In this document: positions 1 to 9,161 of the stretch, one piece after another | How the letters are laid out: each line of letters opens with the position of its first letter | How positions within the stretch are numbered: the stretch's first letter is position 1 | Assembly: GCF_900143695.1 (NCBI RefSeq) | Contig: NZ_FRFE01000014.1 | Span: 62,001-126,000, forward strand | Source: Desulfopila aestuarii DSM 18488 | GTDB taxonomy: Bacteria > Desulfobacterota > Desulfobulbia > Desulfobulbales > Desulfocapsaceae | Direction: 5' to 3' | Length of the DNA stretch: 64,000 bases | Translations under genes and position numbers: made by a program | The notes under the pieces: model-generated | Told to the model about the DNA's origin: nothing | Seen by the model: the letters and a program-made list of their open reading frames with translations, nothing else | Database searches by the model: none

Positions 1-645
1 ACCAAGACCACCTGTGGTAGGATCAACAATGACCCTTTCCATCGGCATTCCAAGGTTTTCAAGCAGAATGTTCACCTGCTTTGCCAGGTTTACATCAATA
101 GGAGAAGAAGAGATAATGGCATGACCATATCCCATGGCAGCAGCGCCAATACCTTTATAGTTTTTCTCCTCAACAGGACCAAGTACCAGATTGCTTCCTT
201 CGCAGGCAGCGGCCACAGCCTTCATGACCTCTTCATCCTTCTCAGGATTTGCGCAGCCCCAGACGATCAGCGGCACTTCGATTGTTCCAAGTACGGCTTT
301 TACCGTCGCAGCCGCCGAATCGGCACTGGCATTTTTATCATTGGGGTCTATCGATTTCAGCTGAAGGACGATTGCATCTGCGCCATATTCATCAACACAT
401 TTTTTGGCCCAGGCGGCAGGATTATCGAGCACATCAGCAAAAGGAGCAGTAGCCGCTTCCGGCCAATCCTCAGGCTTTATGTCCCAGATTTCCATGGCAA
501 TGATAGGCTTGTTCGGCATCGCCCCTTCAAATGTATAGAAAGGAAACGATGTTTCACCGCCAACGGTGATCGCTGCGGCCCCCTTGCCAATGGTTATTTC
601 TCTTATACCACCAGAATAGGATTCCTTCTTGATTTCAAATCCCAC
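1..645 (-). CDS. acsD: CO dehydrogenase/acetyl-CoA synthase, CoFeSP small subunit AcsD/CdhD (partial)
   Basis: This gene runs off the left edge; 215 codons of its 5' end are visible. The start is GTG at 645, with AAGGAGG five bases upstream. The N-terminus (VGFEIKKESYSGGIREITIG), followed by the GGETSFPFYTFEG segment and later IVWGC and DPTTGGLG, matches the TIM-barrel small subunit of the corrinoid iron-sulfur protein of the Wood-Ljungdahl pathway. That subunit helps carry the methyl group from methyltetrahydrofolate to acetyl-CoA synthase. It lies 176 bases downstream of acsV on the same strand, the usual partnership. The family call is from motif memory and is firm; the subunit letter (delta/AcsD) is slightly less so. 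Confidence 0.85.
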   Translation of the reverse strand, partial: MGFEIKKESYSGGIREITIGKGAAAITVGGETSFPFYTFEGAMPNKPIIAMEIWDIKPEDWPEAATAPFADVLDNPAAWAKKCVDEYGADAIVLQLKSIDPNDKNASADSAAATVKAVLGTIEVPLIVWGCANPEKDEEVMKAVAAACEGSNLVLGPVEEKNYKGIGAAAMGYGHAIISSSPIDVNLAKQVNILLENLGMPMERVIVDPTTGGLG

Positions 646-821
646 TTTTGCCTCCTTAATGGTGAGTTGTTAACTTGAAGGTTGTTGTAACCACCCAACC
701 TCAACCTTCCCTTTTTTCATGACTCAAATTCGAGAGGTACAAACTTCTGCTTCAACTGTGTATTATATCGATTCGACTCTCCTTTTTCTCTTTTGCCCTA
801 CGGGCGTTAACGAAAACTTTG

Positions 822-2780
822 CTACTGTTTCTTTTTAGCCATCATGCGTTCTTTTAATCGCGGAAACTTCTCGATCTCGGTGTGGGGGATAAACATTGCC
901 GCGATATAGTTATTCATATAGGAAGGCGTTTCCGACAGCTCAAAATTTGTCATACGCCTGGTAACCTCGACCACATCCTTACGAATTGCATTGGTCAAAG
1001 CACTCATCCGCGCCCCAAGCAGCGAACCATTTCCTATATAGGTGACACGTGCAGGGTCTATTTCCGGCAAAAGGCCAAGGGTCATGGCTTTTTCAAGATC
1101 GATATAACTGCCGAAACCACCTGCCAGTATGATCTTCTCGATTGAATCCATGGTCAGGCCGACCTCTTCCAGCAACGTCATGCAACCACTGTAGATGGCG
1201 CCTTTAGCCCTGATCAGATTCTCGATATCCACCTCTGAAAGTGTGATATCCCTGTCGATCTGCGTTTCATCCTTCCATGCAACGACATATTCCCAGATGC
1301 CATTGGTGCTGCGAATCCTTGGGGTGCCTAGATCACGATTGAATCTACCGTTGTTATTGATCAATCCCATTTCGAACATCACGGCCGCCATAGTCAAAAG
1401 ACCTGAGCCACAGATGCCTTTGGGTTGCTCATCGCCAATGGTGAGAATCATCGGCTCAAAGGTCACGGGATCAACAAGGAAATCCTCGATCGCACCTTTT
1501 GCGGCACGCATACCAAATTCAATCCCGCCACCCTCGAATGCCGGCCCGGCAGAACAGGCGGTGCAGGCGAGCCAATCCTTGTTGCCAATGACCAATTCAG
1601 CGTTGGTACCAATATCAAGGAAAAGGGTCAGCTCCTCATTTCTATACATACCACTGCCCATGATACCGGCCACAATATCGCCGCCCACATAACTGGAAAT
1701 CTGCGGAAAGACAAGAGCAATGGTCTGCTCATCCAAATCGATACCTATCGAGGTCGCAACAAAAGGCGGATACAGGGTTGATGCAGGCACATAGGGCGAC
1801 CTTCGCAGATAGCGGGGATCAATTGCCAATAAGAGCTGGGTCATGGTCGTATTGCCGGCGATGGTGATAGTGGAGATATTCTCTTTATCTACACCCGACT
1901 TCTTTACCGCCTTGTTGACCGCCCGGTTAATAGTCTCAACAACCACCTGTTGCAGCGTTTCGAGGCCTCCCGGTTTTTCTGCGTACATGATCCGGCTGAT
2001 TACATCTTCGCCGTAACTTATCTGTCCATTGAAATCCCCATGCTCACCAAGGCACTCGCCGGTTGCTAGATCGATTAACTGGCAATAGACGGTGGTAGTA
2101 CCTATATCGAGAGCGATGGCGTAACTCTTGTCGGAGGTGTCGCCAGCCTGAATATTTGTGATCAGCGTCTTGCCGTCATCCCTGACTGGTTTCACCAGGG
2201 TCGCAGTGACCTTGAAATTATCGGCTCGCAACACTGCCGGCAACTTGCGAATTACCGGCAAGGTAAGCTCAAGCTTATGCCACTCGGAGCTCTGACGCAG
2301 TCCTTCAATCAGCCTGGAAACATCGGGCATATTGTTCTGGGCATCAGGAGGGGGAATCTCAAGATATTGCTTGATCACCGGAGGCAAAAACAGCCCCTGC
2401 TCCTTCAATGTGTCAAAATCCAGTTCGGTGATAGTCGCTGTACGACGGGGTGCCACCTGTTTATTGAGAGCACTGGCATCAATTGACGACTCAACAGGAA
2501 TCCTGATGGTAACGTCGGAATCAATTCTTGCCAGACAGGCCAGTCTATATCCCCTTGCCGCATCTTCCTCGGTCAGTCGATCGGAAAACCCCTCTGAAAC
2601 CTGACCGTCCTCAACCAGAACCCGGCATTTACCACAGACACCGCCACCACCACAAGAGGCATTAACATGCACCCCGGCCTGCAAGGCCGCGCGGATGAGA
2701 CTCTCACCAGCAGCAACCTCAATTTTCCGCTCATGCGGCAGAAAGGATACCTTGTATTTTTGTTTGGCAGATTCAACCAT
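822..2780 (-). CDS. acsV: Reductive activator of corrinoid iron-sulfur protein (RACo/AcsV)
   Basis: The 652-residue product should reduce inactive Co(II) corrinoid protein back to Co(I) using ATP. The N-terminus is a plant-type [2Fe-2S] ferredoxin domain with Cys43, Cys49, Cys52 and Cys82 (ASCGGGGVCGKC, then ACLAR). The C-terminal two thirds is an ASKHA ATPase-like domain with the phosphate-1 motif ALDIGTTTVYC, a second glycine-rich loop LFLDIGTNAELV, and the conserved AGNTTM and ACSAGPAFEGGG stretches. I chose the ATG at 2780, which leads straight into the ferredoxin domain; an upstream extension to 2876 would add an unrelated tail. The adjacent downstream acsD supports the RACo role. Paralogs activate methyltransferase corrinoid proteins, so context decides the name. 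Confidence 0.85.
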   Translation of the reverse strand: MVESAKQKYKVSFLPHERKIEVAAGESLIRAALQAGVHVNASCGGGGVCGKCRVLVEDGQVSEGFSDRLTEEDAARGYRLACLARIDSDVTIRIPVESSIDASALNKQVAPRRTATITELDFDTLKEQGLFLPPVIKQYLEIPPPDAQNNMPDVSRLIEGLRQSSEWHKLELTLPVIRKLPAVLRADNFKVTATLVKPVRDDGKTLITNIQAGDTSDKSYAIALDIGTTTVYCQLIDLATGECLGEHGDFNGQISYGEDVISRIMYAEKPGGLETLQQVVVETINRAVNKAVKKSGVDKENISTITIAGNTTMTQLLLAIDPRYLRRSPYVPASTLYPPFVATSIGIDLDEQTIALVFPQISSYVGGDIVAGIMGSGMYRNEELTLFLDIGTNAELVIGNKDWLACTACSAGPAFEGGGIEFGMRAAKGAIEDFLVDPVTFEPMILTIGDEQPKGICGSGLLTMAAVMFEMGLINNNGRFNRDLGTPRIRSTNGIWEYVVAWKDETQIDRDITLSEVDIENLIRAKGAIYSGCMTLLEEVGLTMDSIEKIILAGGFGSYIDLEKAMTLGLLPEIDPARVTYIGNGSLLGARMSALTNAIRKDVVEVTRRMTNFELSETPSYMNNYIAAMFIPHTEIEKFPRLKERMMAKKKQ

Positions 2781-3448
2781 CAACGACCACTCACTTCCTA
2801 TCTTCAACGGCAGGTCCCCGAAACACTTCGGGGATACCAACCGTATATTTGCATACTGTCCCCGACCTAAAACCACCAGCGACCGGGCACATCAATTTTC
2901 CAGCAACATGCACCATATTTAAATGATGTTGCAATGCAACCGGGAGAACTCTTTTGGGGGCAATGCCTGCCAGGGTACAGGGTGACTGGAGGGAACTACA
3001 GGAAATACGTAGCCTATCCGCCCGGGATAGGCACGATGCATGGTGTGTACGCGACAGACTCAATGGGTAGAATTGAATTCCCACTGACAAATCACCTTAT
3101 GCAGACATTTCGGATCAACACGCAAAGAAGCGGACAGCACCGCCTTTCGCACTTAATTCACCACGCAAGGTTTACCTTGTAATTTGTGAAAAATCAACAT
3201 CTAGGACGAATGTTTTGCATTCCTATTCGCCTTTCGGCTAAAATCAATTCTTCTGTTAGCGAACATAAAAACAACTGATCGAGAGCATCTCTTTTCATTA
3301 TCAATCAACTTTGGCACACTCGCTGTGCAAAATAGTCATCGGCAACAAATCAGCACAACGGCACATCAATAGGTTAGGCGTACTCATCGCGCCTCAGCGA
3401 AATCATCGTTTTTCACCCCTTCCCTGACAAATATATCAAACCTAACTT
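2781..3448. other. Long intergenic region upstream of acsV
   Basis: These 668 bases hold no convincing gene. Visible structure: an inverted repeat CAACAT-N16-ATGTTG at 2904-2931, a 13-base palindrome GTTGCAATGCAAC at 2928-2940, and an 8-bp hairpin GCCTATCC/GGATAGGC at 3012-3032. The region lies between the 3' end of the upstream minus-strand kinase-like gene and acsV, so it should carry the acs promoter, but I could not fix -35/-10 boxes with confidence. Confidence 0.5.
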
Positions 3449-4243
3449 TCAGTAATATGGTGAAAAGCTTATATCGATTGATGCTACCCCCTCCAGCTCG
3501 TGTAACATCGAATCCATCCGTTCTCTCACGACCTTTTCCTGAGACTCCGGCACCTTCACCTGGATACGAACCGACCCGTTTTCGACATAAACAGCTGCCT
3601 GAGGATAGTCAAACAGTGCAGCTTTGACCTCTGCCTGCAAAGCAAGGTCAACAATTCGCCTTGTCGAGTCTTCTGTCGCTTGATAACAGGGAAAAGAGGT
3701 TGATCTGGCAATCAGACTGGCGGCGTCTTCCACGCCCATGGTACTGATGTTGAGCACCATGTCGTAGTTTGCCGGCTCTGAGATATCAACACCATAGAGC
3801 AGCATTGCCCACTTTCGTCGCTCCTCATCATCTTTCAGCAATTGCTCACGCGCCTCTTCCCGTGAGATAGTTTTTCTCTTGGCTTCTGCAGCAACACGTT
3901 CATCAAGATCCGCGATAATACGTACCTTGATGACATGGCTGACGCCATCGACAAAAAATTGTCCGGCCAGCCCGTGGTACACATGATTATCTTTTTTCAG
4001 GAACCGGAGAATGGAGGATGACATGTAATTAATATAGCGATCCCGGCCAAAGGAAAATCGCTCCAACACCTGGGCAGCGTGCCTGACATTTGGCATCAGC
4101 CTGATTTCAGGAAGATCGTATATCTCACTATTTTGCAGCAAAGACCCACGCGATATGCATTCATACCTCAGCACCTCCGCCACGGCGTGCGCAACCTCCC
4201 TGCCACGATGGTAACTCCCCCTGGAAATACTGATAATCGGCAT
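3449..4243 (-). CDS. Cytidylate kinase-like family protein
   Basis: The 264-residue protein resembles the cytidylate kinase-like family (PF13189). The N-terminal ISISRGSYHRGREVA occupies the P-loop position of this family, which typically reads ISRQxGSGGREIA. Here the glycine-rich loop is degenerate (SRGSYHRG), so kinase activity is not assured. A central segment (HVYHGLAGQFFVDGVSHVIKVRI) followed by an arginine-rich helix with TISREEAREQL matches the lid region of the family. The last ~60 residues form a separate small alpha/beta module of unknown role. The start at 4243 has AAAGGG upstream; a further 21 codons upstream are open but lack a good ribosome site. The physiological substrate is unknown. 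Confidence 0.7.
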   Translation of the reverse strand: MPIISISRGSYHRGREVAHAVAEVLRYECISRGSLLQNSEIYDLPEIRLMPNVRHAAQVLERFSFGRDRYINYMSSSILRFLKKDNHVYHGLAGQFFVDGVSHVIKVRIIADLDERVAAEAKRKTISREEAREQLLKDDEERRKWAMLLYGVDISEPANYDMVLNISTMGVEDAASLIARSTSFPCYQATEDSTRRIVDLALQAEVKAALFDYPQAAVYVENGSVRIQVKVPESQEKVVRERMDSMLHELEGVASIDISFSPYY

Positions 4244-4731
4244 AATGTTTCCCTTTGAGTCTAGCAATCGGCAAATAGAGTCTCCGTCAAGCGAAACGAT
4301 AGGCAACCGCCCTGACCTGCCAATCCTAACGCAATACCCCCTCCGTTCGCAACTGCTTTTACACCACTTTCTTACCTAATATACAATGTGATACTATGTA
4401 TTGTTATCCATTCGACACCATTAAAGTTAAACAATCTTTTTATTATCCTGCACATACTTTTCATCCTTCATCGACACGTACTTCGATTCTCACAAAGAGA
4501 TGGAGAAATCTATGATTATACACGGTAACAATTGCACCATCGCTGCTAATCATATATGATGACATTCATCCTCGAAGAGCAAAGATTCAAGCCTCTACCC
4601 AAACGGACAATGCAGGCACACAACCTGGTCTACAGTTGAAGCGCTGGTCGGCACGCCGAACAGTGATTTCAGTATCCCAGCCGCACCTTTCCGGGATCAT
4701 GTCTATAATCTATACCCACAAGGAGACAACC
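4244..4731. other. Divergent intergenic region (kinase-like gene / rubrerythrin)
   Basis: These 488 bases separate two divergent genes and must hold both promoters. The clearest element is the perfect 12-base palindrome ATCATATATGAT at 4549-4560, about 170 bases before the rubrerythrin start. An ACAAT-N12-ATTGT inverted repeat lies near 4384-4406. Neither matches a regulator site I can name. Confidence 0.4.
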
Positions 4732-5232
4732 ATGCCGACGACAACAGACAATCTCAAGGAAGCCTTTGCCGGTGAAAGCCAGGCCAACCAGAAATACAAG
4801 GCCTTCGCTAAAAAAGCAGAGAAAGAGGGATTCGCCAACATCGCCAAACTTTTCCGTACCACCGCCGAAGCCGAGCGTATCCACGCGGAAGGTCACCTGA
4901 AAGCTCTTGACATGATCGCCTCCACCGCCGATAACCTTCAGGCGGCAATTAACGGCGAGACTTTCGAATTCACCAAAATGTATCCGCCGATGGTTGAGAA
5001 GGCCACCACCGAAGGCCATAAGGCCAAAACCATGTTCCGATTCGCAGTTGAAGCAGAAGAAGTCCATGCCAACATCTACGCGAAAGCCCTTGAGGCTGTG
5101 AAGAAAGGCGTAGATCTCGATGTTGCCGAATTCTACCTCTGCCCAATATGTGGCTTTATCGAACTCGGCAGTGCACCCGAGAAATGCCCTGTGTGTGGTG
5201 CCCTCAAGAAGGTATTCCATCTGGTTGACTAA
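4732..5232 (+). CDS. rbr: Rubrerythrin
   Basis: The 166-residue cytoplasmic protein is a diiron peroxidase of anaerobes that reduces hydrogen peroxide with electrons from rubredoxin or NADH-linked carriers. The N-terminal ferritin-like four-helix domain carries the iron ligands in AFAGESQANQKY, ...AEAERIHAEGH and AVEAEEVHANIY (Glu and ExxH motifs). The C-terminus is a rubredoxin domain with two knuckles, CPICG and CPVCG. The start at 4732 is preceded by AGGAG; upstream in-frame ATG codons lack this. The gene stands alone, with a terminator hairpin after it. Confidence 0.95.
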   Translation: MPTTTDNLKEAFAGESQANQKYKAFAKKAEKEGFANIAKLFRTTAEAERIHAEGHLKALDMIASTADNLQAAINGETFEFTKMYPPMVEKATTEGHKAKTMFRFAVEAEEVHANIYAKALEAVKKGVDLDVAEFYLCPICGFIELGSAPEKCPVCGALKKVFHLVD

Positions 5233-5277
5233 GATGAGAATTGAATGATCTGCCGATAGACAGATCATAGACAACCA

Positions 5278-5318
5278 GGGCGGGGAACGCTTTTTCGTTT
5301 CCCGTCCTCTTCTTTTTT
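5278..5318 (+). terminator. Rho-independent terminator after rubrerythrin
   Basis: A 12-bp stem, 5278-5289 (GGGCGGGGAACG) pairing with 5296-5307 (CGTTTCCCGTCC) through ten Watson-Crick and two G-U pairs, with a six-base loop. It is followed by a T-rich tract (TCTTCTTTTTT). It sits 45 bases after the rubrerythrin stop codon. Confidence 0.8.
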
Positions 5319-5366
5319 CCTTCCATATCCGGTATCTGTAAACGCCGAATACCCCAAGAATAAGCG

Positions 5367-6065
5367 ATGTCTGCCCCTCACCAACTTTCTTTTATTGCCC
5401 GGAGCACTATCTCCTGTTGCCTGTTGCTTCTATCTGTATCACGGCTCCTCGCCACAGAAAATAACGACACCACCGCAATCATCATAGCACCGGCGGCACC
5501 TCCGGCTGAGACCATCCAAATCGAAGAAAAAAGCTACCAGATTCCCAGACCGTGGGTCGGCAACCGCATCTCCGCTCCGTCTTTGCCCATGAGCGCTTTC
5601 AAGATGATCCCTGTAGATCACACCCGTGACAGCACCCATATCTATGTGGTCACGGAGACACACCGCGCTTTAGTGAAGTTACTTGAGGCAGCCAAAGAAG
5701 ACGGGATAGTGTTACGCATTGAGTCAGGTTACCGCAGTCCCGGCTATCAAAAGAAAATTTTTTCGAGAATGTTGGACGAAGGCCGTCAGTTCGAAGATAT
5801 CATCCGCTATGTGGCACCTCCGGGATACTCGGAACATGCCCTGGGAACAGCGGTGGATTTTTATCCCAGCAACTGGGAATTTGCGCGACTACCTGATTAC
5901 AGTTGGTTGCAGAAGCATGCATCTCAGTATGGTTTTACCGAGACATACCCGGAGCATAACAGCAAGCATTATCCATGGGAGGCGTGGCACTGGACGTATC
6001 ATAAAGAAACGGAGACAGCTGCAACAAAGCAGCCTGAGCTGGAGGCCGCTGCGCCCCAAGGCTAG
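5367..6065 (+). CDS. D-alanyl-D-alanine carboxypeptidase, VanY family (M15B)
   Basis: The 232-residue product has an N-terminal hydrophobic signal segment (residues ~8-28, with ISCCLLLLSVSRLLA), so it acts in the periplasm on peptidoglycan stem peptides. Zinc-site motifs of the M15/VanY fold are present: the SGYRSPGYQ segment, SEHALGTAVDF (SxHxxGxAxD, giving His and Asp ligands), and WEAWHWTY (catalytic Glu and third His ligand). A short Ala/Glu-rich tail follows. In non-vancomycin organisms such enzymes trim or recycle cell wall. The gene is convergent with the next one. Confidence 0.9.
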   Translation: MSAPHQLSFIARSTISCCLLLLSVSRLLATENNDTTAIIIAPAAPPAETIQIEEKSYQIPRPWVGNRISAPSLPMSAFKMIPVDHTRDSTHIYVVTETHRALVKLLEAAKEDGIVLRIESGYRSPGYQKKIFSRMLDEGRQFEDIIRYVAPPGYSEHALGTAVDFYPSNWEFARLPDYSWLQKHASQYGFTETYPEHNSKHYPWEAWHWTYHKETETAATKQPELEAAAPQG

Positions 6066-6092
6066 CCTGGAGCGCAACCGGAAGTACGTTAA

Positions 6093-6800
6093 TTACGACA
6101 ATAGCGATGATTTCCGCCGGCGGGAAGGACTCGGCATCTTGCCAAGAGCAATGCCAAAAACCAGGACACCGCCTCCAGCAAGGAACCAGTTGACGGTTCG
6201 GTCTTTCTTCATCTGGTTGTTTTCCGCCTCCAAAACGACAATTTTTTCGACCAGCTGCCGATTTTCTTCCGCAGTCTTCTGCATATCGTTTCTAATCTTC
6301 ATGACATCGGCAGTATCGCGCTGGAGTGTCTGGAAATCAGTAACGACCTTATCGCGCTCAGCCACCAGCATATCGAGATCCGTCCTGGCTGTTTCAAGCA
6401 TCGTTGTCATTTCTTCAATTTTCAGGGTGGCCTCAGTTTCCTTTTGTTGCAAAACCTCTTTTTCTTTTCGCAACTGGTCAACAAGTGCATCAAGAGGCGG
6501 CTCGTTTTTCAGAAAACGTCGCAACATCCAGCCCTCGACACCGTTACTCAGTCTCACCAGGGCATAATCTTCGTTTTCTTCCACCATTTCAACCGAGTTC
6601 CCCTCTTTCACCACCCCTACAATCTTATACTGATTTCCTTGGCCGGTCCGCACTACCGCCTCACCACTGGGCTTGACATAGCGTGTTACCGCCATGGTGT
6701 TATCGGCACAGAACAAGACCAAAAACAGTATCATAACAATGGGCATCGTCAACGAAAGCCTGTGACACATGGCCTTAAAAGATTGTTGCTCTCTTCTCAT
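6093..6800 (-). CDS. SH3-domain, coiled-coil, single-TM protein (TIGR04211-like)
   Basis: The 235-residue protein has an N-terminal signal or anchor segment (TMPIVMILFLVLFCADNTMA), then a bacterial SH3 domain (VRTGQGNQYKIVGVV ... GVEGWMLRRFL). A long charged coiled coil follows, then a C-terminal membrane segment (WFLAGGGVLVFGIALG) and a basic tail. This is the layout of the TIGR04211/YgiM family, thought to sit in the periplasm and bind the cell wall. The start at 6800 has a TGGAG element ten bases upstream; the longer frame lacks one. Its molecular function is unknown. Confidence 0.8.
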   Translation of the reverse strand: MRREQQSFKAMCHRLSLTMPIVMILFLVLFCADNTMAVTRYVKPSGEAVVRTGQGNQYKIVGVVKEGNSVEMVEENEDYALVRLSNGVEGWMLRRFLKNEPPLDALVDQLRKEKEVLQQKETEATLKIEEMTTMLETARTDLDMLVAERDKVVTDFQTLQRDTADVMKIRNDMQKTAEENRQLVEKIVVLEAENNQMKKDRTVNWFLAGGGVLVFGIALGKMPSPSRRRKSSLLS

Positions 6801-7338
6801 ATTCAATAATCTCCAGAAAACAGTCCGACTTGACTGATATAGATGTTGGATCAACAAAGGTGGCACGAACGATATAGTCAAAGATAAAGACAATGTACAG
6901 AAAATAGCAGCGACATTGCACTCATCGCAAACGCCGCATCAGGTGATACCCATTGCAACGTCTTCACGTCAGGCATTCTGACACCAGTCAAAACCCTACG
7001 CCAGACTAGAAGCCTATTTTTACTCAGCTGCCTCTCTTCTGTCAAGACGTGTACGTTCTGCATGGGTGCTAAACGGTTGCCACTTTCACCTGCAACACCC
7101 TGCCTTTTTATCAAATACATGCAACTTCAACTAAATCACAGGCAAACCCTGAATATCACTCTTGACTGTAAAATGGTCAAGAAACCCATACCACTACAGG
7201 ATTTACCAAAGGACTCGGCACCCATGTCCGTATGATATCTGAGCGATTTATTTGACGGAACCTTGTTGAAAACGATATTATGTAACCGTAACCATTCAAC
7301 TGTTTTTCCCTCTAACTTTCTACGGAGAAGGGCAAACC
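6801..7338. other. Divergent intergenic region upstream of the PLP enzyme
   Basis: No coding region is supported in these 538 bases; the short open frames have no ribosome sites and no recognisable product. A small inverted repeat, CTTGAC-N9-GTCAAG, lies at 7161-7181. A plausible promoter for the downstream PLP gene is listed separately. Confidence 0.45.
7252..7281 (+). promoter_or_regulatory. Candidate sigma-70 promoter for the PLP enzyme gene
   Basis: TTGACG at 7252-7257 and TATTAT at 7276-7281, separated by 18 bases, lie about 60 bases before the ATG at 7339. This is a sequence match only. Confidence 0.5.
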
Positions 7339-8754
7339 ATGTCAAATAGCAGCGATGTCATCATCACCCCAGGGATGCAGGCCTACATTGACCGGAATAG
7401 CAGCTATCTCAAAGAACGGGAACAGTATATCGCCAACGAGGTGAAAAAATGGAAATTTGACACAATCGCCGTCCACGGTCTCTATTCAGTTCAGGACGCA
7501 ATAAATGATTATCAGGGGGCGATCATCGAACCCATCTTTATGAGCAGCTCACAGGCGTATCGTGATTCCGACGAGATGGCCGCCGCCCTGGCTTATAAAA
7601 TACCGACATGGTGTTATTCGCGTATCGCCAACCCGTCAACCTACTACTATGAATGGACTCTCGCCCTGTTGGAAGGATACGGGTTTGATGGAGAAACCTC
7701 CTGCTGCTCTACCTCATCCGGCATGGCAGCAATTTTTACAGCGGTCCAGCCATTTTTAAAAGTCATCGACTCCTCAACCGAACCATGCAATTTCGTTGCC
7801 ACCGCCCAGTGCTACGGCGGAACCTTCCAGCAATTCACTGTGCGGCTAATGCAGGAGCGCAATATCGAATGCCGCTGGGTGGTCAATGCCAATGATATTG
7901 ATGAATGGGCCTCAAAAATCGATAAAAATACCCGTTTTCTTTACGGAGAGCTGCCCTCCAATCCGCAACTCTCGTTTTTCGACATCAAGGAGGTAGCAGA
8001 CCTGGCCCACAGCCACCAGCTACCGCTCATCTGCGACTCGACTATCGCTACCCCCGCCCTGCTTCGCCCCATCTGCCATGGTGCCGACATTGTGGTGCAG
8101 TCGGTCACCAAAAGCCTCACCAGCAGTGGATTCGGCATCTGCGGCGCCGTCGTCTCTAGAAAGAACCTGGTCTCTGCCATCGTCGAAGAGGGGTTGAAAG
8201 AGGACTTTGCACTCAATGTCAAACTGTTGCAGAATCGTGACTTTGGCCCTAACCTGCACCCGCTGCAGGCGGTAATGAGCCTCAACGACATGCGGACCAT
8301 ACGCTCGAAAATGGATCTCATGAGCCGCAACACCATGAAAGTGGCGACCCATCTTCAACACCATCCTAAAGTGGAAAGCGTCCAGTACCTGGGACTTCCA
8401 AACCACCCCCAACATGAGCTTGCCAGCCGCTACATGTGGCTGGTGGATGCAGATCATGACGAGCTCTACAACCAACCGGTGAACCGTTATGGCCATCTCA
8501 TGTCATTTTGCGTGAAAGGGGGCGCAACCAAAACCAGAACCTTTTTTGACAAGCTGCAGCGGATCTGGAGAGCTACCGACCTCGGCAGAATCAAGTCTGT
8601 AGCCACTATTCCGGCAATATCGACCCATCAACAACAAGGGGAATCCGCACGCGCTCTGGCCGGCATCCCTCCAAACATGGTTCGTCTCTGCGTCGGGGCC
8701 GAGCATCCGGATGACGTTATTGCAGACCTGGAGCAGGCCCTTGAAAAGATATAA
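7339..8754 (+). CDS. Cys/Met metabolism PLP-dependent enzyme (cystathionine gamma-synthase/lyase family)
   Basis: The 471-residue protein is a fold-type I PLP enzyme of the trans-sulfuration family. Visible landmarks are YSRIANPS near residue 93, the cofactor-phosphate loop SSGMAAIF, the ELPSNPQ and DSTIATPALL motifs, and the Schiff-base lysine Lys258 in SVTKSLTSS. It is longer than usual (family ~380-400), with about 50 extra N-terminal residues. The active-site loop reads SVTKSLTSSGFG rather than the common STTKYxxGH, so I would not name a specific reaction. A ribosome site (GGAGAAGG) precedes the ATG. It appears monocistronic. Confidence 0.8.
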   Translation: MSNSSDVIITPGMQAYIDRNSSYLKEREQYIANEVKKWKFDTIAVHGLYSVQDAINDYQGAIIEPIFMSSSQAYRDSDEMAAALAYKIPTWCYSRIANPSTYYYEWTLALLEGYGFDGETSCCSTSSGMAAIFTAVQPFLKVIDSSTEPCNFVATAQCYGGTFQQFTVRLMQERNIECRWVVNANDIDEWASKIDKNTRFLYGELPSNPQLSFFDIKEVADLAHSHQLPLICDSTIATPALLRPICHGADIVVQSVTKSLTSSGFGICGAVVSRKNLVSAIVEEGLKEDFALNVKLLQNRDFGPNLHPLQAVMSLNDMRTIRSKMDLMSRNTMKVATHLQHHPKVESVQYLGLPNHPQHELASRYMWLVDADHDELYNQPVNRYGHLMSFCVKGGATKTRTFFDKLQRIWRATDLGRIKSVATIPAISTHQQQGESARALAGIPPNMVRLCVGAEHPDDVIADLEQALEKI

Positions 8755-8956
8755 GTCAGGTCAACCGGCACAGGCAGGCAGCAACGCACAACGAGTCATC
8801 AAATGCTGGAATCACATGTGACACAACAGTTCCTTGATGTAATTGATGCTATTGCGACTATAATAGACTCATTTTCCAGGACGTGACCGCAATTTTGCGG
8901 AAACTCTCCTATTCTACAATAACCAGCACTATCAACCTGACACAGGAGATATTTTC

Positions 8957-9157
8957 GTGGAACTGCTCAACAATCAATCTGCACTTATTCTTGAAGAAGA
9001 CGAACACGGCGAAATCAGCGTCAACGTGGCAAGCGGCAATCAGGAAAGCATCACTTCCATGATCTGCGAGGCAATCGCCAGGAAGTTGATGTCGGACGAA
9101 CAGTTCCAGACCGAGATCATGGATATGCTCGATGACGAGGAGGAAGAAAGCGAATAA
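8957..9157 (+). CDS. Small acidic hypothetical protein
   Basis: A 66-residue, strongly acidic protein with a GTG start at 8957 and AGGAG nine bases upstream. The C-terminus ends in a run of Asp/Glu (DDEEEESE). No membrane segment or known motif is visible. The good ribosome site and the free-standing position downstream of the PLP gene argue that it is real. I do not recognise the family. Confidence 0.6.
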   Translation: MELLNNQSALILEEDEHGEISVNVASGNQESITSMICEAIARKLMSDEQFQTEIMDMLDDEEEESE

Positions 9158-9161
9158 GATC

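Noticed and set aside
2934-3182. Possible small gene on the plus strand upstream of acsV
   Set aside because: No ribosome site, no recognisable product, and it spans hairpins in a likely promoter region.
3310-3335. Sigma-54-like TGGCAC on the plus strand
   Set aside because: The distance from GG to the next GC is 12 bases, not 10, and no plus-strand gene follows.
2781-3448. Possible cobalamin riboswitch upstream of the corrinoid activator gene
   Set aside because: I searched for the B12-box core GCCACTG and the associated conserved stems on both strands and did not find them.
4669-5274. Open frame of about 200 codons on the minus strand opposite rubrerythrin
   Set aside because: It lies entirely opposite a confidently identified gene, has no recognisable domain, and its composition follows from the codon pattern of the other strand.
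5719-6567. Open frame of 282 codons on the plus strand across the VanY and SH3 genes
   Set aside because: It overlaps two convergent genes with clear domains and signal sequences; the translation is serine- and phenylalanine-rich without any motif.
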